A stretch of 50,699 nt of DNA from Candidatus Termititenax aidoneus (GTDB lineage: Bacteria > Margulisbacteria > Termititenacia > Termititenacales > Termititenacaceae), in contig BGZN01000001.1 of assembly GCA_003864455.1 (NCBI GenBank), positions 113,677 through 164,375 of the forward strand. The letters run 5' to 3'. The position numbers and the translations under genes were made by a program. A model generated the notes under the pieces. It was not told where the DNA came from, did not search any database, and worked only from the letters and a program-made list of their open reading frames with translations. Shown here piece by piece: positions 26,906 through 33,746 of this stretch. Every line of letters starts with the position of its first letter. The stretch's first letter is position 1.

Positions 26906-27163
26906 GTGGCTGTTAAGATACTTGATTCGGCTAAAAAGCATGGTATTCACGAAAAAGACATAATCTATGTCATTGAACATGCTATTGAAGTGATTGAAAT
27001 TGCGGAAAATCCGCAGAAATTGCTTTATATTGGGTTTGATAGGTCTTTACGAACGCTTGAAGTAATTACTGTTTTAAAAAGCAATGAGGAAGAAATTGTA
27101 ATACATGCTATGAAAGCAACGAAAAAGGTCATTAAAATATTAAAGGAGTTGCAAAATGGTTAA
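26906..27163 (+). CDS. Small toxin-like protein of a putative toxin-antitoxin pair
   Basis: 85 residues starting at GTG. The pattern KILDSAKKHGIHEKDIIYVI, IGFDRSLRTLEVITVL and VIHAMKATKK resembles a family of small proteins usually paired with a short downstream partner. It also resembles BrnT-type RNase toxins, which end in a KAT-like motif. The local DNA is AT-rich compared with the flanking operons, suggesting transfer. The next gene overlaps by 8 bp, typical of toxin-antitoxin operons. The toxin role is inferred from size, order and resemblance only. Confidence 0.6.
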   Translation: MAVKILDSAKKHGIHEKDIIYVIEHAIEVIEIAENPQKLLYIGFDRSLRTLEVITVLKSNEEEIVIHAMKATKKVIKILKELQNG

Positions 27164-27356
27164 GAAAACGTTTGAGACGCTTGACGATGGCACTCCGCTA
27201 ACAGAAAAACTTGTCGAAAAAATGGTGTCAGATGTTTATTCGGCGCTAGAAAAGGGAGCGTATCGGCCTATAAAAAATCCACATGGTAAAATAAAACCAA
27301 TAAGAATAACAAATCAAAAATTACGTTCTAGATTAGAAAAAATCGCCTCGGAATAA
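27156..27356 (+). CDS. Putative antitoxin partner
   Basis: A 66-residue basic protein (MVKKTFETLDDGTPLTEKLV) overlapping the upstream gene by 8 bp, with ribosome site aaaggag just upstream. The sequence LEKGAYRPIKNPHGKIKPIR is Lys/Pro-rich and no DNA-binding fold is evident. Its size, coupling and AT-rich context suggest an antitoxin. No family is recognised, so the call is by context. Confidence 0.5.
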   Translation: MVKKTFETLDDGTPLTEKLVEKMVSDVYSALEKGAYRPIKNPHGKIKPIRITNQKLRSRLEKIASE

Positions 27357-27438
27357 TACTGATTTTACAGATGACAATATCGGCATTGATATTGTAGCAG
27401 AGGCAATTAAAGTACCCTAGCAATATTTTGAAAGAAAC

Positions 27439-27468
27439 GCAGGGTGATATTACAACATATCACCCTGC
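27439..27468. terminator. Strong hairpin, likely bidirectional terminator
   Basis: A perfect 12-bp stem (GCAGGGTGATAT at 27439-27450, ATATCACCCTGC at 27457-27468) with a 6-nt loop, between the convergent ends of the toxin-antitoxin-like pair and the minus-strand gene at 27484. T-runs on both sides are poor, so efficiency is uncertain. Confidence 0.6.
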
Positions 27469-27483
27469 TGCTTCATATCTGCT

Positions 27484-27822
27484 TCACCGAGTTAAATTAG
27501 GCTCAATATTCCATTTCTTCAGTGTTTTATCAAGCAAATCTTCTCTCAACCATTTCAACTCTATTACCTGTAGGGTTTTGACTAAATCATTACTTATATC
27601 AAAATAGGCGATTTTCAATTCATCAGCCTTGGCTTTCTGGCCTTTATTATCAGCATTTATTGCTTCTTCAGCAATATCTTCCAGTAATTTTTCTTTCTTC
27701 TCCGGATCAGAGAGAATATAGTTTAAATCGGCGTTAGTTATTTTGCCATCAGGTTTTTGCTCCGGGCCGGTAGTATCATATTTAGCCAATCCGCCAGCTG
27801 CACTAATATTTATGTCGCTCAT
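27484..27822 (-). CDS. Orphan small protein with dockerin/EF-hand-like segment
   Basis: 112 residues with no signal peptide. Near residue 23 it reads KPDGKITNADLNYIL, close to the calcium-binding loop and helix of dockerin or EF-hand repeats, but only one such segment is present. The rest is charged and helical (EDIAEEAINADNKGQKAKA). It has a perfect anti-16S ribosome site (aaggaggtgat), the strongest in the window. It lies in the AT-rich accessory patch. No family is recognised and the function is unknown. Confidence 0.65.
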   Translation of the reverse strand: MSDINISAAGGLAKYDTTGPEQKPDGKITNADLNYILSDPEKKEKLLEDIAEEAINADNKGQKAKADELKIAYFDISNDLVKTLQVIELKWLREDLLDKTLKKWNIEPNLTR

Positions 27823-27862
27823 TCAAATCACCTCCTTTATTTTTTAAGTCAAACACAGTAAG

Positions 27863-27887
27863 TATAGTATACGTCAGTAATACTATA
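27863..27887 (-). promoter_or_regulatory. Inverted repeat upstream of the orphan gene at 27484
   Basis: TATAGTAT (27863-27870) and ATACTATA (27880-27887) are perfect 8-bp arms with a 9-nt spacer, 41 bp upstream of the start codon. The AT-rich arms overlap possible -10 boxes, so this may be an operator. Confidence 0.45.
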
Positions 27888-27968
27888 TATACCCACTTTC
27901 TAAAAAATTATAACTACAACAATTTATCGTCAGAAACTTTTAGTCGTCCCATATTTTTATGCAAAAAA

Positions 27969-29711
27969 CTATTTTCTGTCCCGAATTTCCTGCCGCAGCT
28001 TGCCGATAAAATCGTCAGTTTTCAGCGTTTCGGACTGGCCCTCACGGTCGCGTACAGAGAGCGTGTTTTCCGCGCATTCTTTGTCGCCGAGCACGGCCAT
28101 GTAAACAACTTTTTCCAATTGTGCCTGACGGATTTTGTAGCCGATTTTTTCGGAGCGAGCGTCCAGTTCGGCGCGCAGGCCTTCCGCAGTCAGTTGGTCA
28201 AATAATTTCTGCGCGTATTCATTGTGTTTCTCGCTAATCGTCAGTATTTTGACCTGCACCGGCGCCAGCCAGGCCGGAAATTTACCGGCATAATGCTCGA
28301 TGAGTATGCCCAAAAATCTTTCCAGCGAGCCGTAAACCACGCGGTGTATCATCACCGGCCGGTGCTTTTGATCGTCCTGTCCGATGTAATTCAAATCAAA
28401 AAGTTCCGGCAGATTCATATCGAGCTGTATAGTGCCGCATTGCCAGGTGCGTCCCAGCGCGTCCTGAATATGAATGTCTATTTTGGGTCCGTAAAAAGCG
28501 CCATCGCCGGGACTGACTTTGTACTCTCGGCCAGTGATCTTGAGCGCTTCCTCCAGCGCTTTTTCGGAGCGCGCCCAGGCTTCGTCGCTGCCCACGGATT
28601 TCGCCGGACGGGTGGAGAGTTCCAGATGATAGGACAGGCCAAAAACGCTGTACATTTCCTCGACCAGTTTCAGCACATTTTGGATTTCCGGCAAGATCTG
28701 CTCCGGAGTCATAAAAATATGCGCGTCGTCCTGATGAAAAGCGCGCACGCGAAAAAGCCCCGACAGCACGCCGGATTTTTCGTGGCGGTGCACCAGGCCG
28801 ATCTCCGCCGAACGCAGCGGCAGCTCGCGGTAAGAATGCTGGGTCTCGCCGTACAATAAAATACCGCCCGGACAATTCATCGGCTTGATAGCAAAATCTT
28901 GCTCATCGATACGCGTGGTATACATATTTTCGCGGTAATTAAACCAGTGGCCGCTTTTTTCCCAGAGCGCGCGGTTGAGTATCACCGGAGTTTTAGTTTC
29001 CTGATAGCCGTACTTACGGTGTTTCTCGCGCCAAAAATCCAGTAAAGTGTTCCACAAAATCATTCCTTTGTTATGAAAAAACGGAAAACCCAAACCCTCT
29101 TCATGAAAAGAAAATAAATCCAACTCTTTGCCGAGTTTGCGGTGATCGCGCTTCAAGGCTTCTTCCTGCACATGCAAATAATTTTCCAGCTCTTCTTTGG
29201 AAGCAAAAGCCGTGCCGTAAATGCGCGTCAACATTTTATTTTTTTCGCTGCCGCGCCAGTAAGCGCCGGCAACTTTTAATAATTTCACCGCCTTGATCTG
29301 GGAGGCTTTCTCCACGTGCGGACCGGCGCACAGATCGCTGAAATCGCCGCTGTCGTAAAAACTAATTTCGCCATCGGTCAAATCCGCCAGCAATTCCAGT
29401 TTGTAAGGCTCGTCTTTTAATAATTTTTCCGCCTCGGCTTTGCTGACTGTCCGGCGCGTGAAATGCGGATTTTGTTTGATGATTTTCTGCATTTCTTTTT
29501 CGATAGCCGGCAGGTCTTTGTCGCTGATGGTTACGCCTTGGCCGCGTTCAGTATTCCCGTTCGAAAAATCAAAATCATAATAAAAACCATCGGCAATCGC
29601 CGGACCTATTGCCAGTTTTACATTAGGATAAAGATGTTTGACCGCGGCGGCCAGAATATGCGACACGCTATGCCTTAAAGTGCTTAATTCTGGCTTAGGG
29701 TCCCCGCTCAT
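27969..29711 (-). CDS. thrS: Threonyl-tRNA synthetase lacking the TGS domain
   Basis: Charges tRNA-Thr. The 580 residues begin directly with the editing domain (LRHSVSHILAAAVKHLYP near residue 10), so the roughly 60-residue N-terminal TGS domain of typical ThrRS is absent. The second editing and zinc motifs follow, then the class II catalytic core: RALWEKSGHWFNYRENMY, PMNCPGGILLY (zinc-ligand Cys), RVRAFHQDDAHIF and DIHIQDALGRTWQCGTIQLD, with a C-terminal anticodon-binding domain. It closes the minus-strand train that begins near 38668. Confidence 0.96.
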   Translation of the reverse strand: MSGDPKPELSTLRHSVSHILAAAVKHLYPNVKLAIGPAIADGFYYDFDFSNGNTERGQGVTISDKDLPAIEKEMQKIIKQNPHFTRRTVSKAEAEKLLKDEPYKLELLADLTDGEISFYDSGDFSDLCAGPHVEKASQIKAVKLLKVAGAYWRGSEKNKMLTRIYGTAFASKEELENYLHVQEEALKRDHRKLGKELDLFSFHEEGLGFPFFHNKGMILWNTLLDFWREKHRKYGYQETKTPVILNRALWEKSGHWFNYRENMYTTRIDEQDFAIKPMNCPGGILLYGETQHSYRELPLRSAEIGLVHRHEKSGVLSGLFRVRAFHQDDAHIFMTPEQILPEIQNVLKLVEEMYSVFGLSYHLELSTRPAKSVGSDEAWARSEKALEEALKITGREYKVSPGDGAFYGPKIDIHIQDALGRTWQCGTIQLDMNLPELFDLNYIGQDDQKHRPVMIHRVVYGSLERFLGILIEHYAGKFPAWLAPVQVKILTISEKHNEYAQKLFDQLTAEGLRAELDARSEKIGYKIRQAQLEKVVYMAVLGDKECAENTLSVRDREGQSETLKTDDFIGKLRQEIRDRK

Positions 29712-29729
29712 AAAATTTTTCTCTCAAAT

Positions 29730-30320
29730 TTAATTGTAAGACATCGGCAAACCCAGCAGCATGCCGAACGGCGTTTGCACCTCGCCGGGCTGCGGCCCGT
29801 CAAAAAGTCCGCGCTCCACCAGTGAAAACATTATATCCTTTTCGATCTCAAATATTTGGCGGCGCGACAAAAAACAAACCTGCTTGTTTGCCTGCGGCGA
29901 ACGCAAACCCAGCACCAACAGTCCGCCGGGCAGCGCCGGACGCATTTTGGTAAAATCGATATTGGCCGGACGCAGGAAAAAATCTATCGACGGCAGTTGA
30001 AAAGAAATATTTTCGCCGTTGTTTTTGGGCATTCTCCGGCGGGCAACCGGGCGCTGTCTGGCCGGCTGGGGCTGCGCTTTGGTTGAGGCTAGACGGGCTT
30101 CGGATTTCAAAAACTGCAACAAATCACTCTTTAGCACATCGTCCAAAACCGTCTTGACTATTAGGCCCATTTTGTCCACCAAGCCGTCGGCCAAGTTCTC
30201 AATCGCTTTCTCCTCATTTTGCCCTTCGCCGAAAACTTCAGGGAACATTGAACAACTGGCCTTAAAAGTGTCGTTTTCTTTTTTGACCACTATTTCAAAA
30301 TCCACCGGTATATTTAGCAT
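29730..30320 (-). CDS. Unknown protein with HicB-like N-terminal fold
   Basis: 196 residues. Residues 1-50 (FEIVVKKENDTFKASCSMFPEVFGEG, then EKAIENLADGLVDKM) look like the HicB/partial RNase-H fold used by antitoxins. A Pro/Arg-rich linker (QPARQRPVARRR) and a second module with RPALPGGLLVLGLRSP and LSRRQIFEIEKDIMFSL follow. No HicA toxin gene lies beside it. It sits between dnaX and thrS in the same direction. There is no clear ribosome site. Function unknown. Confidence 0.6.
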   Translation of the reverse strand: MLNIPVDFEIVVKKENDTFKASCSMFPEVFGEGQNEEKAIENLADGLVDKMGLIVKTVLDDVLKSDLLQFLKSEARLASTKAQPQPARQRPVARRRMPKNNGENISFQLPSIDFFLRPANIDFTKMRPALPGGLLVLGLRSPQANKQVCFLSRRQIFEIEKDIMFSLVERGLFDGPQPGEVQTPFGMLLGLPMSYN

Positions 30321-30368
30321 ACAATCAAGATTAGCATAAATTTAAAGATAAGGCAAAAGACCGGGATT

Positions 30369-31973
30369 TTAGTTTGAGAACAATTCTTTTACCCATTGCG
30401 TTTTTTGGTCAGCCGGCTCAGCGGCATAAGCTTCCAAAACCACTGCGAAATTCAGTTCCCGTCCGTAAACATCCTTGAGCAATTCGCAAATAAAATTTTT
30501 GTTCTGCGGTTCGAGCAATTTGTTTTTGTGAAAACCATAACTTTCCTTGAGCTGCAAAATTACAGAGCCGTCAGCATAATTTTTCGGCCTGGCTTCGCAG
30601 AGCAGCGCAAGGAGCAGCGGTTTTTTCTGCTTGACTTTGTTCAAGAAAAAATCCCAGGACTGCTTGACGTCGGCAAAAGTCAGGGGCTGATTTGGATCGA
30701 GCAAGGGTGGCGCTGCGGCGCTGTGCGCCGCAGCCATATTTATTGTCTGTGGCGTTGCGGCTGCGGCGCTGTGCGCCGACGGTGGCGTTTCGACTCCGCT
30801 CAACGCCCGTGGCGCAGAACGCGGCGGCGGAGACGATAAGGCCGCTCTGTTTTGGTCTGCTGGAATTTTCAGCGGCGGAGTTTCATTCGGCGGCGCGCAC
30901 AATTCCATGACGGCCAGTTCAAAAACCAGACGCACATTGGGATTCCAGCGCATGTCTTGCTCTGCACGGGCAAAAACGGCGATCATTCTTTTTAACTCCG
31001 CGGCGGTGGTTTGATCTGCCACAGATTGCAGCGCCGCCAGATCTTCCGCGCTCAAATCCAGCGCCTGCTCCGCGCGCAAAGACAGCAGGAGTAAATCGCG
31101 CAGGCAGTCCAGCAAATCCCGTCCGACCTGCCGCAAATCTTTGCCGTCGGCAATCCAGCGGCCGGTGATTTCCAGAGCGCCGGTCAACTCACGGGCGATA
31201 ATTTTTTCCAGCAGTTCCGCCAGCGCGGTATTCAGCGCCGAGCCCAGGGCAGCCAGAGCCTGATCAAAAGTAATAGCCGCGCCTTCCGCGGAAATCAGGC
31301 GGTCCAGCAAAGACAAAGCGTCGCGCATACAGCCGTCAGCCAAGCGCGCCAGATAATTTACAGTGCGGTCGTCGACGGTTACGTTTTCTTTTTGGCAAAT
31401 AGCTTTGAGATGCGCTTCTATCTCCGGCACGGTGATCCGTTTGAAATCAAAACGCTGGCAGCGCGAAAGAATGGTCGGCGGTATTTTTTGGATCTCGGTG
31501 GTCGCCAGCACAAATACGGTCTGTCCGGGCGGCTCTTCCAGAGTTTTGAGCAAAGCGTTAAAAGCTTCGGTCGTCAGCATATGCGCTTCGTCAATAATGT
31601 ATACTTTGTAGCGGCAGTTCTGTTCCAGCGGATTGTAATTGACCTGCTCGCGCAGTTTGCGGATCTCGTCAATGCCGCGGTTGGAGGCGGCGTCCAGCTC
31701 GATAATGTCTACCGCCGTGCCGTCACGGATTTTCTCGCACATGGGGCACTGGCAACAGGGCTTGATCGTTACGCCGTCCGCGCAATTCAGAGCTTTGGCC
31801 AGGATTCGTGCCAGACTGGTTTTGCCGGTGCCGCGCGGTCCGGCAAAAATATAGGCGTGCGCCAATTTGTCCTGCTGCAGGGCGTTTTTGAGCGTCTGCA
31901 CGATCGGCCGCTGGCCGATTATGGTGTCAAAATCCTGCGAGCGGTATTTGCGGTAAAGAGCCAGATACGCCAT
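30369..31973 (-). CDS. dnaX: DNA polymerase III subunits gamma/tau
   Basis: The clamp-loader ATPase. The ATG at 31973 is preferred (ribosome site ggag, 2 nt after the alr stop), giving 534 residues beginning AYLALYRKYRSQDFDTIIGQ. Walker A is GPRGTGKTS near residue 45, a zinc-binding cluster with CCQCPMC follows, and Walker B is YIIDEAHML. The linker at about 365-430 is Ala/Pro-rich and contains two AHSAAA repeats encoded by DNA hairpins. No A-rich frameshift signal for a gamma form was found. The C-terminal tau-like part is about 100 residues. Confidence 0.95.
   Translation of the reverse strand: MAYLALYRKYRSQDFDTIIGQRPIVQTLKNALQQDKLAHAYIFAGPRGTGKTSLARILAKALNCADGVTIKPCCQCPMCEKIRDGTAVDIIELDAASNRGIDEIRKLREQVNYNPLEQNCRYKVYIIDEAHMLTTEAFNALLKTLEEPPGQTVFVLATTEIQKIPPTILSRCQRFDFKRITVPEIEAHLKAICQKENVTVDDRTVNYLARLADGCMRDALSLLDRLISAEGAAITFDQALAALGSALNTALAELLEKIIARELTGALEITGRWIADGKDLRQVGRDLLDCLRDLLLLSLRAEQALDLSAEDLAALQSVADQTTAAELKRMIAVFARAEQDMRWNPNVRLVFELAVMELCAPPNETPPLKIPADQNRAALSSPPPRSAPRALSGVETPPSAHSAAAATPQTINMAAAHSAAAPPLLDPNQPLTFADVKQSWDFFLNKVKQKKPLLLALLCEARPKNYADGSVILQLKESYGFHKNKLLEPQNKNFICELLKDVYGRELNFAVVLEAYAAEPADQKTQWVKELFSN
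30712..30778. repeat. Paired hairpin repeats inside the dnaX linker
   Basis: GCTGCGGCGC-TGT-GCGCCGCAGC (30712-30734) is a perfect 10-bp stem. A second copy, CGGCGC-TGT-GCGCCG (30764-30778), is a shorter version. A third potential hairpin, GGCGTT to AACGCC, follows at about 30782-30805. All fall in the low-complexity linker of dnaX and stay in frame. Confidence 0.7.
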
Positions 31974-31975
31974 GC

Positions 31976-33019
31976 TTACTCCAGATGAAAACGTGGAACG
32001 CGTTTGCCGATGCCGCACATAATCTCATAATCGATAGTGCCGGTCAAATCCGCCAATTCCTGCGCCGTGATTTCCGCCGCGCCCTGCCGCCCGATCAAAA
32101 CTACTTCGTCGCCGGCAGACACTTTGTCATCGACCGCGGCTATACACATGTCCATGCAGATATTTCCGCAGATTTTATAAGACCGGCCATTGATCAAAAC
32201 ACGGCCGCGGTTGGAGAGCAGGCGGCTCAAGCCGTCGGCATAACCGGCGGAAATAGTCGCGACGCGCGTCGGCTTATCCGCTGTGAATGTCGCGCCATAA
32301 CTCACGGACTCTCCGGCCTGAATAGTTTTGACAGACATGACGCGCGATTTAAAAGCCAGCACGCCGCGGTACAAACCGATGCCGAGCCGGACCAGATTGT
32401 ACTGCGCCTGCGGAAACACCGGCAGCGCTTGAGAACTCGCCGCATGAATATATTTAAGGTCTGGTAAAAATTTTTTGGCCGCCGTTAAACACTCGGCAAA
32501 ACGTTCCAACTGTTTTTGTCCCGAGGCGTCCAGACAGGCTAAATGAGTAAACAGTCCCTCTACCTCAATGTTTTTTAAATTTTTTATTTTTTGCAAAAAA
32601 TCCGGCAGGTCTTCCGGGCGGAGGCCGATGCGGTTCATGCCGGTGTCCACTTTGATATGCACTTTCACTCTGTCCGGCGCGGCTTGATTTAGACGTTCGA
32701 CAAAAGCGTATTCATAAACCGTCTGCGCGACTTTGAGCTCAATGATCCGGTCAATGTACTGTTCAGCGGGCTGGCTAAAAATCAAGATCGGCGCGGTAAT
32801 TCCGCTCTGGCGCAGTTCCTGCGCTTCGCTCAACCAGGCCACGCCAAAATAATTGACGCCGCAGGCCGCCAATTTTTGGGCTACCGCCGGCGCGCCGTGG
32901 CCGTAAGCGTCGGCTTTGACCACGCCCAAAATTTCGGTCTGGCTGTCTAATTTGCCGCGGTAAGTTTGGAGATTTTCCGCCAATTTCCGCAAATCTATTT
33001 CCGCAAAAGCTCTCTTCAT
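31976..33019 (-). CDS. alr: Alanine racemase
   Basis: Makes D-alanine for peptidoglycan. 347 residues, slightly short. The PLP lysine lies in VVKADAYGHG near residue 35. HIKVDTGMNRIGLRPED near 120, the second catalytic Tyr in ESVSYGATF near 240 and the C-terminal VLIGRQG and YEIMCGIGKRVPR are all present. The ATG overlaps the stop of the CDP-alcohol phosphotransferase gene as ATGA, and dnaX follows 2 nt later. Confidence 0.96.
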   Translation of the reverse strand: MKRAFAEIDLRKLAENLQTYRGKLDSQTEILGVVKADAYGHGAPAVAQKLAACGVNYFGVAWLSEAQELRQSGITAPILIFSQPAEQYIDRIIELKVAQTVYEYAFVERLNQAAPDRVKVHIKVDTGMNRIGLRPEDLPDFLQKIKNLKNIEVEGLFTHLACLDASGQKQLERFAECLTAAKKFLPDLKYIHAASSQALPVFPQAQYNLVRLGIGLYRGVLAFKSRVMSVKTIQAGESVSYGATFTADKPTRVATISAGYADGLSRLLSNRGRVLINGRSYKICGNICMDMCIAAVDDKVSAGDEVVLIGRQGAAEITAQELADLTGTIDYEIMCGIGKRVPRFHLE

Positions 33020-33726
33020 TTTCTGCTCTTCGTTTTATTTTTGCCTCTGCTTTGGCCGGCAAAACGCGCTTTGATTTTTGGCGCGGTTCTGGGCAGCGCG
33101 CGGCAGACTTGATAGAGCAAGTACAACAGCGCGGTCAGCAGCAGCAAAGTATTGCCGATAACCGCCACCGGCAGCCAATCCAAAAGCCAGCAGACACCAA
33201 AGATCAGCCAAAGCTCCGCGCGGTTAAAAAACAAAACTGGCGTTTTTAGCTTCAAGAGTTTGATCTGTTGCAAAACAAACAGCAAAATACCGTGCAAAAC
33301 AAAAGCGCTCAAAAGCACAACGGCCAGGAAATAACTGTCCGCAAAGATCAATTTAGCAAGCAGCGGCACAAAAAGCAAAACATCGCAAAGCAAATTGGCC
33401 AGCGCATTCCAAAATTCTCCGAAGCGGCTCTCCGCGCCGGTTTGCCGCGCGTAAATGCCGTCAAAATGAGTAAAAAACCAGGCCAGAAAAAAACTGCCAA
33501 TCGCTTCTAGGCGCAGTTCATAAAGCACAAAACCGCCGCCCAGCAAAGCCCAAAAAACCGCGGCCGCAGTCAAAAAATTGGACGTGCAGCGAAACCAGCG
33601 GAAAAAATTTATCAGGCGCAGAAATTTTCTTTCATAAGTTTTTAAACCGCGCCTGTCCTGCCAGCGCAGCATCGAGAAATTCAGCGACATGACAAATTTA
33701 TCCATTCTGGCAATCGACTTTAACAT
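33016..33726 (-). CDS. CDP-alcohol phosphatidyltransferase-like membrane protein, active site degenerate
   Basis: 236 residues, several membrane segments. The family motif D-x2-D-G-x2-A-R-x8-G-x3-D-x3-D is recognisable near residue 90 as THFDGIYAR, eight residues, then GEFWNALAN. The spacing is exact, but the first Asp is Thr and the last two Asp are Asn. These Asp residues bind metal and catalyse in known members, so this protein is probably inactive or altered. It lies between a PgpA fusion and alr, the place expected for a PgsA-like enzyme. The start has a ribosome site (aggatg). Confidence 0.75.
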   Translation of the reverse strand: MLKSIARMDKFVMSLNFSMLRWQDRRGLKTYERKFLRLINFFRWFRCTSNFLTAAAVFWALLGGGFVLYELRLEAIGSFFLAWFFTHFDGIYARQTGAESRFGEFWNALANLLCDVLLFVPLLAKLIFADSYFLAVVLLSAFVLHGILLFVLQQIKLLKLKTPVLFFNRAELWLIFGVCWLLDWLPVAVIGNTLLLLTALLYLLYQVCRALPRTAPKIKARFAGQSRGKNKTKSRK

Positions 33727-33746
33727 GCTAACATCCTATATTGAAA

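Noticed and set aside
30369-31973. Programmed frameshift in dnaX giving a gamma form
   Set aside because: No A-rich slippery run with a following hairpin was seen at the expected place.
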